DNA of 64,000 nt from Tardiphaga robiniae. Lineage in GTDB: Bacteria > Pseudomonadota > Alphaproteobacteria > Rhizobiales > Xanthobacteraceae. Where the stretch lies: contig NZ_JABMCJ010000085.1 in assembly GCF_013359755.1 (NCBI RefSeq), positions 248,001-312,000 of the forward strand, given 5' to 3'. Under the pieces are notes generated by a model, which saw only the letters and a program-made list of their open reading frames with translations, made no database searches and was not told the DNA's origin. This document shows, piece after piece, positions 7,907-16,398 of the stretch (positions are counted from its first letter, which is position 1; every line of letters begins with the position of its first letter). The position numbers and the translations under genes were made by a program.

Positions 7907-10270
7907 TTGGCGCCGAAGTCATTTCCGCTATTCGCTTTGCTATGTGTGTTGATGGCCGCACCGATGGCTGCTGTGACCGGCCCTGCGCTGGCGCAGAAAG
8001 CCGATGCGCCGCCGGCGCCTGCAGTTTCGACGCTGTCCCCCGATCAGGCCAAGGCTGCGCTCGACACATTGCAGGACGACGTCAAGCGCAAGGAGATGAT
8101 CGATACGCTGCGCGCGATCGCCGCGGCGACACCCGCATCGCCGGAGAAGAAGCCTGCCATTCCGCTCGACGCCGACAGTCTTGGCGCGCAATTGCTGGTG
8201 ACGATTTCCGATCAGCTCGGCGATATTACGCGCGAGGTCTCGACAGCCGTGCAATCGGTCACGCGCTTTCCGGCGCTATGGTACTGGCTGCAGCGCAGCG
8301 CCAACGATCCCGCCACCTATCATCTCCTGTTCGACATCGCCTGGAAGCTTGTTGTCGTATTCGGCGGTGCGCTGGCAGCGGAATGGCTCATGGTCTGGCT
8401 GCTGCGCAAGCCGCAGGCCGCGCTCGAGGCGCGCATTCCTTTCGTCGCCCGTGCGCCGTCCTCGCTCATCGAACGTGCCGATCCACCGTCGTCCACGGCC
8501 GACTTCACCGAGGCGCCCGATCTCAACAAACGCCGGCGCAGCCTGACCCGGGCGTGGCAATCGCTGCTGCGGCTTCCCTATGTGGTCGGGCGTCTTCTCC
8601 TCGAATTGTTTCCGATTTTCGTCTTTACCGGCACAGTATCGCTGCTGCTCGGCACCCAGATCGGCGATGCCGGGATCACGCGCCTCGCGATCCTTGCGAT
8701 CGTAAACAGCTATGTGGTGGCGCGCGCCATCATCTGTGCGATGCGCGCGTTGTTCGGGCCGCTCGCTCTGTTCAGGGTGAAGGAGGAGACCGCAGCCTAT
8801 CTCGAAATCTGGACGCGTCGCATCGTCGGCGTCGGCGCCACCGGCATCGCAATCGCCAATGTTGCCCTGATGATGGGTCTCTATCGCTCGGCGCATTTCG
8901 CGCTGATCAAGCTCGTGATGCTGGTCGTGCATCTGTTTGTTGTCGTCATCGTCCTGCAGTGCCGGAAGCCCGTTGCCGATGCGCTCCGCGCGCCGATCGG
9001 CGCTACGGGCTTCCTGAGCGCGATGCGCAATCGCCTCGCCAGTCTCTGGCATGTGCTGGCGATCGTCGTCGTGATGGCGGCTTGGACCATCTGGGCGCTC
9101 AATATCCAGAACGGTTATTCATTGCTGCTGCGATACATCGTCGGCACGGTCATTGTCGCGCTGGTGGCCCGGCTCGTCTCGATGATTGCGCTGAGCCTCA
9201 TTGATCGCGGTTTCCGCATCAAACCGGAAATCTTGCAGCGCTTTCCGGGTCTTGAGACGCGTGCCAATCGTTATCTGCCACTGTTGCGCAAGGTCGTCGC
9301 AACGATCATCGCGGTGATCGGCCTCGTTGCCTTGCTGGAAGTGTGGGGCGTCAATGCCATTGTCTGGTTCTATGGCGGCCAGATCGGCAGTCGGGTCGTC
9401 TCGGCTGTCATCACCGTCGGCATCGCTGCCATTGTCGCTGCGGTTGTGTGGGAAGGTAGCAATGCGCTGATGGAGCGTCAGCTCGCGGCGCTGACGCGCG
9501 ATGCTCATTTCGCCCGCGCGGCCCGTCTGCGCACGTTCCAGCCGATGCTGCGTACGACATTGCTCGGCGTAATCATCGCGGTGGTTGCGCTCACCGCGCT
9601 GAGCGAGATCGGTGTCAATGTTGCGCCGCTGCTCGCTGGTGCCGGCATCCTCGGTATCGCTATCGGCTTCGGTTCGCAGAAGCTGGTGCAGGACGTGATT
9701 ACCGGCCTGTTTCTGCTGCTGGAAAGCACCGTGCAGGTTGGTGACAACGTTACGGTGTCGGGCCTGTCGGGTGTCGTGGAGAACGTCTCGATCCGTACCA
9801 TTCGACTGCGTGCCGGCGATGGTTCGGTTCACATCATTCCCTTCAGCGCGGTGACCACCATCACCAATGCCAGCCGCGGTGCAGGCAACGCGGCCGTCAG
9901 CGTCAGCGTCGCTTACAAGGAAGATACCGACCGCGCCGGCCAGTTGCTGAAGGACATCGTCGAGCAGATGCGCAATGAGGCAGCTTTCAAGCCGCTGATC
10001 CGCAGCGATCTCGAATTGTGGGGCGTCGATAAGGTCGATGGTTCGATGGCGACGATCGTCGGGCAGATCCGGTGTACCGATTCCGGCCGCTGGGCGGTGC
10101 AGCGCGAATTCAATCGCCGCATGAAAATCCGCTTCCAGGAAGAAGGTATCGAGATCGCGTCACCCGGACAGACCGTCCTGATGCAGTTGCCGCCGCCGAC
10201 CACTGAAGCTGCAGAGGACAATGACGCAGATAACCAGCAGAGCAAGTCAGCGCAGCGCCGCGCGGGCTAG
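7907..10270 (+). CDS. Large MscS-family mechanosensitive channel
   Basis: A roughly 787-residue inner-membrane protein with a signal peptide, a periplasmic linker, about ten transmembrane helices and a C-terminal MscS domain. The pore helix and beta-domain are seen in GAGILGIAIGFGSQKLVQDVITG followed by the VGDNVTVSGLSGVVENVSIRT fold. Such channels open on membrane tension and release solutes during hypo-osmotic shock. I prefer the TTG at 7907: GGAAGGGA lies seven bases upstream and the product then starts with a clean signal sequence ending ALAQ. The in-frame ATG at 7790 would prepend 39 polar residues before the signal. The C terminus is acidic and Gln-rich. Confidence 0.85.
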   Translation: MAPKSFPLFALLCVLMAAPMAAVTGPALAQKADAPPAPAVSTLSPDQAKAALDTLQDDVKRKEMIDTLRAIAAATPASPEKKPAIPLDADSLGAQLLVTISDQLGDITREVSTAVQSVTRFPALWYWLQRSANDPATYHLLFDIAWKLVVVFGGALAAEWLMVWLLRKPQAALEARIPFVARAPSSLIERADPPSSTADFTEAPDLNKRRRSLTRAWQSLLRLPYVVGRLLLELFPIFVFTGTVSLLLGTQIGDAGITRLAILAIVNSYVVARAIICAMRALFGPLALFRVKEETAAYLEIWTRRIVGVGATGIAIANVALMMGLYRSAHFALIKLVMLVVHLFVVVIVLQCRKPVADALRAPIGATGFLSAMRNRLASLWHVLAIVVVMAAWTIWALNIQNGYSLLLRYIVGTVIVALVARLVSMIALSLIDRGFRIKPEILQRFPGLETRANRYLPLLRKVVATIIAVIGLVALLEVWGVNAIVWFYGGQIGSRVVSAVITVGIAAIVAAVVWEGSNALMERQLAALTRDAHFARAARLRTFQPMLRTTLLGVIIAVVALTALSEIGVNVAPLLAGAGILGIAIGFGSQKLVQDVITGLFLLLESTVQVGDNVTVSGLSGVVENVSIRTIRLRAGDGSVHIIPFSAVTTITNASRGAGNAAVSVSVAYKEDTDRAGQLLKDIVEQMRNEAAFKPLIRSDLELWGVDKVDGSMATIVGQIRCTDSGRWAVQREFNRRMKIRFQEEGIEIASPGQTVLMQLPPPTTEAAEDNDADNQQSKSAQRRAG

Positions 10271-10450
10271 TGATTGTCGCGACTTTTCGAGGATGCGGCA
10301 GCTCCGGATTAGCCAAAGTTGCGGCTACGCGGGGGCGCAGTGGCACGAGTTCAAGACGCGCGCGCCTTCAACCATTCGACAATGTCCGAAAGTGGAAGAC
10401 ATAGACGAGCCGTAAGACACGAAGGATCCAGAATAGGTGCGTCTGTCGAT

Positions 10451-10633
10451 CTAGTGCAGGACGTTATTGCCGGGCCGGATAGCACCGAACTGGGGTGAAG
10501 CGGCATAGAGTTGCTGCAATTCCGCTTCCAGTTGTTCGTTGACCATCAGCAAAGCCTTGAGCGCGCCGCGCAAGTCGCCATTGCAGGTAGAAATGATTTC
10601 GTCGATCACAGCATCGGTTGGGCGGGCCGTCAT
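10451..10633 (-). CDS. Small hypothetical protein, 60 aa
   Basis: Sixty residues, starting MTARPTDAVIDEII and ending RPGNNVLH. It has one long predicted amphipathic helix (about 18-43: LRGALKALLMVNEQLEAELQQLYA) and no signal peptide. The ATG at 10633 is preceded by GGAG at good spacing, which together with a plausible protein-like composition makes it a real gene. I do not recognise a named domain. It lies between the MscS gene and a DUF3750 gene, transcribed opposite to both. Confidence 0.65.
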   Translation of the reverse strand: MTARPTDAVIDEIISTCNGDLRGALKALLMVNEQLEAELQQLYAASPQFGAIRPGNNVLH

Positions 10634-10822
10634 GGAACTATCTCCAGTTCAGATCATGGCGTCAGTCCGCCGCCTGATCGTGGCGATAACCGGGCGGGAA
10701 CGAATGCGTTCCTGTGGATAGTGTGGACAGTTCTTGCTGGCCATTCGTCGCGGCCGCCGTGGCAAAGCCGCCAAACGCCCCCCATATCCACAACATTACT
10801 TCCCTCCACGGGCCTTTCCTCG

Positions 10823-11557
10823 GTGAGAAAATTTGTGATTGTCCTGCTCGCGCTTCTCGTCGTTCCCATTGTTGTGTCGGCAGCCAGATATTGGATGGGT
10901 GATCGCTCGGTAGATTGGCAGAGCGCGGATCGTTCAAGCGCCGGCCTGTTGCCACCGCCCGCCACGCATCCCGAGGCACTTGTGCGCGTCTTCGCGGCGC
11001 GGACCGTGCGCTGGCGCGGTATCTTTGCGGTCCATAGCTGGATCGTGTTCAAGGAACAGGGCGCGTCGCGTTATACTCGCTACGATTATACGGCGTGGGG
11101 CGAGCCGATCCGCCTGAATGGATTTGCCGCAGACGGCCGCTGGTTCGGCGACGTGCCGACCGCTATCGCCTCCGCCGACGGCGATGCCGCCACCGCCATG
11201 ATCCCGAAAATCCAGGCGGCCATCGCGAGTTACTCCTGGCGCTCTTATGGCGACTATCGGGCTTGGCCGGGGCCGAACTCCAACACCTTCGTCGCGGCAG
11301 TTTTGGCCGCCGTGCCCGAATTGCAGGTGGCATTGCCGCCCACCGCCATCGGGAAGGATTTCCCCTATGCCGGCAATGCCTTTGGCTGGACACCTTCCGG
11401 CACCGGCGTGCGCGCCACATTGGGCGGCTATCTCGGTGTTACCGCAGGCTGGGTCGAAGGGGTCGAGCTCAATCTGCTGGGTGCCGTATTCGGCCTCGAC
11501 ATCCGCCGGCCCGCGATCAAACTGCCGGGCATTGGTCGTCTTGGCGTCAGTGCGTAA
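10823..11557 (+). CDS. DUF3750 family protein
   Basis: A 244-residue protein with one N-terminal hydrophobic segment (VRKFVIVLLALLVVPIVVSAARYW), either a membrane anchor or a signal, followed by a soluble domain of the DUF3750 type. Markers are the FAVHSWIVFKE segment, the WPGPNSNTFVAAVL motif (about residues 151-164) with conserved polar residues, and GKDFPYAGNAFGW. The proposed start is the GTG at 10823, which has no strong ribosome site; an earlier in-frame start would only add unrelated polar sequence. Function is unknown; the NSNTF pattern suggests a hydrolase-like or peptidase-like site, an inference only. An alpha/beta hydrolase gene follows 47 bases later. Confidence 0.8.
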   Translation: MRKFVIVLLALLVVPIVVSAARYWMGDRSVDWQSADRSSAGLLPPPATHPEALVRVFAARTVRWRGIFAVHSWIVFKEQGASRYTRYDYTAWGEPIRLNGFAADGRWFGDVPTAIASADGDAATAMIPKIQAAIASYSWRSYGDYRAWPGPNSNTFVAAVLAAVPELQVALPPTAIGKDFPYAGNAFGWTPSGTGVRATLGGYLGVTAGWVEGVELNLLGAVFGLDIRRPAIKLPGIGRLGVSA

Positions 11558-11604
11558 ATGACGCGCGGCGCGAAACCCTCAGGGTACCGTCGCGTAGCTG
11601 AACC

Positions 11605-12594
11605 GTGCACAAAATTCCTCGGATATCGGCGATGATATCGGTCACTGTGGTGGCCGTGCTATGCGTGCTGGCCGTGGCCACGCAGGTCGGCGTGCTGGTA
11701 TTCGAGCGTAAATATCGGCCAACGGGTGAGCTTGTCGACGTCACGGGTGGCCGTCTGCATGTGGTGCAGATCGGACCACGCGACGCATCAGGCCCGCCGA
11801 TTGTCCTCATCCACGGTGCCACGTCGAGCATGGAGACCATGCGGCTGCCGCTCGGCAATATGCTGGCAGAAAAACACCGCGTTATCCTGATCGACCGTCC
11901 CGGCTTTGGCTGGAGCACGCGTGACGATTTGTCGAACTATTCTCCGGCGATGCAGGCGAGGATGATCGATGAAGCGCTTGAAAAACTCGGCGTCGATCAG
12001 GCGATCGTTGTGGTGCATTCGCTTGCCGGCGCACTCGGCGCGCTGATGGCACTGGACTATCCGCAGCGTTTCGCAGGACTGGTCATGCTGGCGGGTGTCA
12101 CTCATCCCTGGCCCGGTGGCGTTGGCATCTATAACGAGGTCGTCACCACTCCGGCCATAGGCAAGCTGCTGGCCTATACGATCACGCTGCCGCTCGGCTA
12201 TTTCTTGACGGACATGGCCGGACGCGCAGTGTTTGCGCCGCAGCCGATGCCGGAAGGCTATATCGCGCAGACCGCGACGCAACTTGTACTGCGGCCGCGC
12301 AACTTCCTTGCCAATGCCTGGGATCTAGTAACGTTGAAATCTGCCGTCATGGCGCAGGCATCGCGCTATGCCGATATCAAAGCTCCGACCGTCGTGATCG
12401 CAGGCTCTGCCGACACCATCGTATCGCCGGAGATTCATTCGCGTCATTTCGCGAAAACCGTGCCGGGCGCCAAACTAATCGTGCTGCCGAACGTTGGTCA
12501 TATGGTGCAAAACGCTGCACCTGATCTTATCATGAGGGAGATCGAGGGCATGATCTCGGCCGCTGACACAAAACCGAAGGCCGCCTTGCGCTAA
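11605..12594 (+). CDS. Alpha/beta hydrolase, membrane-anchored
   Basis: A 329-residue serine hydrolase of the alpha/beta fold with an N-terminal transmembrane anchor (about residues 9-33). The oxyanion-hole motif is IHGATSS (69-75). The nucleophile elbow reads VVHSLAGA with Ser139, a His replacing the more usual first Gly. Asp270 (GSADTI) and His299 (NVGHMV) complete the triad. Likely an esterase, lipase or epoxide-hydrolase-like enzyme facing the periplasm. The start used is a GTG at 11605; ATG codon 10 at 11632 is possible. It probably shares a transcript with the DUF3750 gene upstream and perhaps osmC downstream (42-base gap). Confidence 0.85.
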   Translation: MHKIPRISAMISVTVVAVLCVLAVATQVGVLVFERKYRPTGELVDVTGGRLHVVQIGPRDASGPPIVLIHGATSSMETMRLPLGNMLAEKHRVILIDRPGFGWSTRDDLSNYSPAMQARMIDEALEKLGVDQAIVVVHSLAGALGALMALDYPQRFAGLVMLAGVTHPWPGGVGIYNEVVTTPAIGKLLAYTITLPLGYFLTDMAGRAVFAPQPMPEGYIAQTATQLVLRPRNFLANAWDLVTLKSAVMAQASRYADIKAPTVVIAGSADTIVSPEIHSRHFAKTVPGAKLIVLPNVGHMVQNAAPDLIMREIEGMISAADTKPKAALR

Positions 12595-12636
12595 CCTCCC
12601 GTTCGATCGACTTCAACCCAAATTGAGGAGAATTGC

Positions 12637-13062
12637 ATGACCACGACTTTCGGTTCGGCCAAATGGCAGGGCGGCATCAAGGACGGCAAGGGATCGATTT
12701 CCACCAAGAGCGGCGCGCTCAGTGACTATCCGTATGGTTTCGCCAGCCGCTTCGAAGGCAAGCCTGGCTCCAATCCTGAAGAGCTGATCGGTGCGGCCCA
12801 TGCCGCCTGTTTTACCATGGCGCTGTCGCTGATCCTTGGCGAAGCAGGGTTCAAAGCCGACAATATGGAAACCAAGGCGGATGTGACGCTGGAGAAGCAG
12901 GGTGACGGCTTCGCGATTACCAAAGTGCACCTCACGCTGTCGGCCTCTATTCCCGGCGCCGACAAGGCGAAGTTCGACGAACTCACCGCCATGGCAAAGG
13001 CCGGCTGCCCGGTGTCGAAGGTGCTGAACGCAGAAATCACGCTCGACGCGACACTGGTGTAG
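12637..13062 (+). CDS. osmC: OsmC-type organic hydroperoxide reductase
   Basis: A 141-residue OsmC/Ohr-family peroxiredoxin. The two redox cysteines are Cys58 (HAACFTMALS) and Cys124 (KAGCPVSKVL); the first is the peroxidatic and the second the resolving Cys in this family, reducing organic hydroperoxides at the expense of lipoyl or thiol donors. The GSNPEELIGAAHAACF motif and the AGCPVSK signature favour OsmC over Ohr. TTGAGGAG precedes the ATG at optimal spacing. Followed by a repeat-rich intergenic stretch and the convergent pyruvate kinase gene. Confidence 0.92.
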   Translation: MTTTFGSAKWQGGIKDGKGSISTKSGALSDYPYGFASRFEGKPGSNPEELIGAAHAACFTMALSLILGEAGFKADNMETKADVTLEKQGDGFAITKVHLTLSASIPGADKAKFDELTAMAKAGCPVSKVLNAEITLDATLV

Positions 13063-13091
13063 TTCTCAGGGTCTTGGCACCTGCCGCGCAC

Positions 13092-13231
13092 TCCCTCGCC
13101 CCGCTCTTGCGGGGAGAGGTGGGGTGAGGGGCTCTTCGATCCGTGAGTGAAGTGCGTATGGTGGGCTTTGTGCGATGCCTCTCACCCGCCGCTAGACGCG
13201 GCGACCTCTCCCCGCAAAGCGCGGGGAGAGG
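13092..13231. repeat. Composite palindromic repeat
   Basis: Two related G+C-rich palindromic blocks (about 13092-13131 and 13178-13231) with CCCCGC...GCGGGGAGAGG cores are arranged head to head, so the whole element can fold into a large hairpin. Elements of this look are dispersed in Bradyrhizobium/Rhodopseudomonas genomes. It separates the convergent osmC and pyk genes and may serve as a bidirectional terminator. Confidence 0.8.
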
Positions 13232-13244
13232 TTAAGCAAGTGAA

Positions 13245-14678
13245 CTACATATCCGCGTCGTTTGGCCCGACATAAGCGATGCGGACCATGTTGGTCGCAC
13301 CTGGTGTGCCGAGTGGCACGCCAGCGACAATGATGACCCGCTGGCCGGCTTTAGCGAAGCCGTCACGGAAGGCGATGCGTCCGGCGCGATCGACCATGTC
13401 GTCGAGGTCCTTCGCATCCTCCGCCACCACGCAGTGTACACCCCACACGACCGAGAGCTTGCGACCGGCGGCGAGGTTCGGCGTGATCGCTACCACCGGC
13501 GGCTTCGGCCGCTCACGGGCGACGCGCACGGCGGTGGATCCTGAGCTGGTCCAGCAAATGATCGCAGACAGGTCCAGCGTTTCTGCGATCTGTCGTGCGG
13601 CGTCCGCAATGGCATCACCGACGGTCGGCTCGGGTTCGGGGCGCTGGGCCATCAGTACGGTGCGATAGGTCGGATCGCGCTCTACTTCCTCGCCGATGCG
13701 GTTCATCGTTGAGACGGCTTCGACCGGGAATTTGCCAGCGGCGGATTCGGCCGACAGCATGACGGCGTCCGCGCCTTCATAGATGGCCGTTGCCACGTCG
13801 GAGACTTCGGCGCGTGTCGGCACCGGACTCTGGATCATCGACTCCAGCATCTGCGTAGCGACCACCACCGGTTTGCCGGCGCGGCGCGCCATGCGCGTCA
13901 TGCGCTTTTGTAGACTTGGTACCCGTTCCAGCGGCAGTTCGACGCCGAGATCGCCGCGTGCCACCATCAGCGCGTCGGACGCTTCCAGAATGGAATCGAG
14001 ACGGTCGATGGCCTGCGGCTTCTCGATCTTCGACATGATGGATGCGCGGCCGCGCACCAGTCGTTTGGCCTCATGCACGTCCTCGGCGCGCTGCACGAAG
14101 GACAGGGCTATCCAGTCGATGCCGGTCTCGAGTGCGGCTTCCAGATCTAGGCGGTCCTTCGGCGTCATGGCCGACACCGGCAGGTCTGTATCGGGCAGGC
14201 TGACGCCCTTGCGGTCGGAGATGCGGCCGCCGACCACCACGCGCGTCACCGCGCGGTCGTTCGATGTCTCCTCGGCAATCAGCCGCAGCTTGCCGTCGTC
14301 GATCAGCAGCGCATGGCCCGGGCGAAGTGCAGCGAGAATTTCCGGATGTGGCAGGTGCACGCGGGTGGCGTCGCCGGGCGCGGGATCGGAATCCAGCACG
14401 AAACTCTCGCCGTTCTTGAGCTGCACACCGCCTTCGGCAAAGGCGCCGACGCGCAGCTTCGGGCCCTGCAGATCGACCAGAATGCCGATCGGGCGCCCGT
14501 AGCTGCTTTCGACATTGCGGATGGTCTTCACCAGCTCGCGCATCTTGTCATGCGGCGTGTGGCTCATATTGATGCGGAACACGTCGGCACCAGCCTCGAA
14601 CAGCTTGCGGATCATCGCGCTGTCGGACGAGGCAGGGCCGAGCGTGGCCAGAATCTTGATGCGGCGTTGACGTCTCAT
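13245..14678 (-). CDS. pyk: Pyruvate kinase
   Basis: A 477-residue pyruvate kinase, converting phosphoenolpyruvate and ADP to pyruvate and ATP in the last step of glycolysis. Visible signatures are the N-terminal RRIKILATLGPAS, FRINMSHTPHDKM (about 35-47), DLQGPKLRVG (about 68-77), the catalytic-site MSKIEKPQAI segment and MVARGDLGVELP with Mg2+ ligands, and ATQMLESMI. The C-terminal regulatory domain is complete, including ICWTSSGSTA. Its ATG overlaps the stop of the upstream DUF1036 gene by four bases, so the two are cotranscribed and probably coupled. Confidence 0.97.
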   Translation of the reverse strand: MRRQRRIKILATLGPASSDSAMIRKLFEAGADVFRINMSHTPHDKMRELVKTIRNVESSYGRPIGILVDLQGPKLRVGAFAEGGVQLKNGESFVLDSDPAPGDATRVHLPHPEILAALRPGHALLIDDGKLRLIAEETSNDRAVTRVVVGGRISDRKGVSLPDTDLPVSAMTPKDRLDLEAALETGIDWIALSFVQRAEDVHEAKRLVRGRASIMSKIEKPQAIDRLDSILEASDALMVARGDLGVELPLERVPSLQKRMTRMARRAGKPVVVATQMLESMIQSPVPTRAEVSDVATAIYEGADAVMLSAESAAGKFPVEAVSTMNRIGEEVERDPTYRTVLMAQRPEPEPTVGDAIADAARQIAETLDLSAIICWTSSGSTAVRVARERPKPPVVAITPNLAAGRKLSVVWGVHCVVAEDAKDLDDMVDRAGRIAFRDGFAKAGQRVIIVAGVPLGTPGATNMVRIAYVGPNDADM

Positions 14679-15283
14679 TGTTTGCCTCCCGGCGGTACTG
14701 ATGGCGGCAGGGTCGTTGACCCGCCCGGGGGCGCGCCACCTGGCGTGTTGGGCAGACCGGGGAAGCCCGCGCCGGGTGCGCCCGGAGGCGGTCCGGTTGG
14801 GCCCGGAATGCCCGGCAGCTTCGGCGGTTGTTCGTTGGTCTCGGTCAGTTGCACCGTCCAGGCGCGCTGTTCGCCGGTGTCGACCTCGAAGAAGCCGGTC
14901 CGGTCAAAGCCGCGTGCGAGGCAGTTTTCGGTGCCCTTGATGGTGAATTCTTTGTCGCGGGAGCACATGAAGGCCTGACCCGACCACTCACCACCCCGAT
15001 CGTAATCGAGTGCGTAGATATAATAATACCGCGCAACCAGGGTTCCGCGCAGCAAGGTCTCGCAGGCTCGCGACGAGACATTCCACCAGCCCTCGGTGGT
15101 CCAGCCTTCGGCATCCTTGTAGCCCAGCGCGATCCCGACCCGGCTCGAGGTGTTGTTGCATAGCCGGAAATCAGCCGCCGCGGGGGTCGCCCACAGGCAC
15201 GACAGGGCCAGCGCCAGCACTGGCAACAGGCCGGCGAGGGGGACGCGTCGAAAGGGGCGGGAATGGGAATCTTTTGCGGTCAT
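14675..15283 (-). CDS. DUF1036 secreted protein
   Basis: A 202-residue exported protein: signal peptide at about 1-37 (ending ATPAAA), a DUF1036 domain (about 38-150) with cysteines in FRLCNNTSS, RACETLLRG, FMCSRDKEF and ENCLARGF that could form two disulfides, and a C-terminal Pro/Gly-rich tail (about 155-202). Function of DUF1036 is unknown. The association with pyruvate kinase by a four-base ATGA overlap is striking because one product is periplasmic and the other cytosolic. The tail looks flexible and may span the cell wall. Confidence 0.85.
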   Translation of the reverse strand: MTAKDSHSRPFRRVPLAGLLPVLALALSCLWATPAAADFRLCNNTSSRVGIALGYKDAEGWTTEGWWNVSSRACETLLRGTLVARYYYIYALDYDRGGEWSGQAFMCSRDKEFTIKGTENCLARGFDRTGFFEVDTGEQRAWTVQLTETNEQPPKLPGIPGPTGPPPGAPGAGFPGLPNTPGGAPPGGSTTLPPSVPPGGKQ

Positions 15284-15460
15284 GCGGCGAAGCTATCTCA
15301 ATTCGTTGACGATTTCGCTTGACCCGGCGGGCCTGTCAACGGTCGCGGAACCAATTCTGTCCCGCCAGGCGGTTTGCGTTGTGATATGGCAAAATCTGTG
15401 ACAGCGCCCATGTTACATGAAGACGACAGGCCGGTATCGGGTGCAACAGCGAGACCATTC

Positions 15461-15763
15461 ATGGCGATTGACGACAAGATCCAGACCGAACTCGAGGCCG
15501 CCGCCTTTCGCCGGCTGGTTGACCATTTGCGCGGTCGCACCGATGTGCAGAATATCGACCTGATGAATCTGGCCGGCTTCTGTCGGAACTGCCTGTCAAA
15601 CTGGCTGAAGGACGCTGCCGACGCCAAGGGCGTGGCGATGACCAAGGATGAGAGCCGCGAAGCGATTTACGGCATGCCTTACGAGACCTGGAAATCGCTG
15701 CATCAGGCCGAGGCCAAACCCGAACAAATTGAGGCCATGAAGAAAGTGCACAGCGGGCACTGA
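15461..15763 (+). CDS. DUF1244 domain protein
   Basis: A 100-residue protein of the DUF1244 family, with the conserved core AAAFRRLVDHLRGRTDVQNIDLMNLAGFCRNCLSNW containing the C-x2-C pair FCRNC, and the YGMPYETWK segment. Function is not established; the fold is a small helical domain that may bind a metal through the Cys pair. I start at ATG 15461 because the family's proteins begin close to this point; an in-frame GTG at 15374 would add 29 poorly conserved residues. It is divergent from the DUF1036 gene. Confidence 0.85.
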   Translation: MAIDDKIQTELEAAAFRRLVDHLRGRTDVQNIDLMNLAGFCRNCLSNWLKDAADAKGVAMTKDESREAIYGMPYETWKSLHQAEAKPEQIEAMKKVHSGH

Positions 15764-15781
15764 CGATTTCTCGTCTTTTTG
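15762..15781 (+). terminator. Small intrinsic terminator after the DUF1244 gene
   Basis: GACGA and TCGTC form a five-base stem with a TTTC loop followed by TTTTT, overlapping the stop codon region. A second, stronger stem without a T-run (GGCGCCTTG-ACG-CAAGGCGCC) lies at 15826-15846. Confidence 0.55.
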
Positions 15782-15825
15782 AGGCATGAAATCAAAGCTG
15801 TGGGGGCGCTGTGGATGACCGCGAA

Positions 15826-15846
15826 GGCGCCTTGACGCAAGGCGCC
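15826..15846. repeat. Perfect nine-base-pair hairpin
   Basis: GGCGCCTTG and its exact complement flank a three-base loop in the spacer between the DUF1244 gene and gapR. No T-run follows on either side. It could be a backup terminator or a leader structure for gapR, whose ATG is 105 bases downstream. Confidence 0.6.
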
Positions 15847-15950
15847 GTGGTCTTGAGTGTCATTTCCTTAAGATTAATGCGGGCATAACGCTGCGCACTA
15901 AACCCACCCCATATCCGCTTAAAGCAACATCAGTTCACCAGGAGTTTTCG

Positions 15951-16226
15951 ATGGCCACCTCTGCTGCGTCCGTGCTGGACGATCAGGCGACACATTCTTT
16001 CGCCAAGGATCAGCTCAAGGCTATCGTCGAGCGTATCGAGCGCCTTGAAGAAGAAAAGAAGACGATCTCCGACGACATCAAGGACGTCTATGGCGAAGCC
16101 AAGGGCAACGGCTACGACGTGAAGGCGCTGCGCACCATCATCCGCATGCGCAAGCAGGACGCCAACGAGCGTGCCGAGCAGGAGACGATCCTCGAGACCT
16201 ATCTGCAGGCCTTGGGAATGCTGTAA
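15951..16226 (+). CDS. gapR: GapR-type nucleoid-associated protein (DUF2312)
   Basis: A 91-residue DUF2312 protein, the family of Caulobacter GapR, which clamps overtwisted A+T-rich DNA and stimulates topoisomerases ahead of replication and transcription forks. The core [45 protein letters not shown] is nearly invariant, with a long amphipathic coiled helix (about 20-50) and basic residues in the DNA-facing helix that follows. AGGAG precedes the ATG. The gene is monocistronic. Confidence 0.95.
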   Translation: MATSAASVLDDQATHSFAKDQLKAIVERIERLEEEKKTISDDIKDVYGEAKGNGYDVKALRTIIRMRKQDANERAEQETILETYLQALGML

Positions 16227-16264
16227 GGCGCTTAGCGCGCCAATACTCAGCCAAACACTCAGGT

Positions 16265-16370
16265 GTCATACGCGGGCAAAAGCGCGAAGCGCGTCTTCGC
16301 GCTAAACGACCCGCGTATCCATCTAGCCACAAAAATAGCGATGGATGGCCGGGTCAAGCCCGGCCATGAC
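16265..16370. repeat. Dispersed palindromic repeats between gapR and the DUF882 gene
   Basis: Two stem-loops are found: ATACGCGGG...CCCGCGTAT with an inner AGCGCGAAG palindrome (about 16269-16320), and ATGGCCGGG-TCAAG-CCCGGCCAT at 16345-16367. Both match the look of intergenic palindromes common in Nitrobacteraceae. They lie between convergent genes and probably help end both transcripts. Confidence 0.7.
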
Positions 16371-16398
16371 ACCATTGTAGTCTGAGAAATTCGCGCGC

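Noticed and set aside
13092-13231. Insertion sequence or CRISPR remnant
   Set aside because: There is no transposase frame, terminal repeat with target duplication, or regularly spaced repeats; the element is a self-complementary intergenic repeat.
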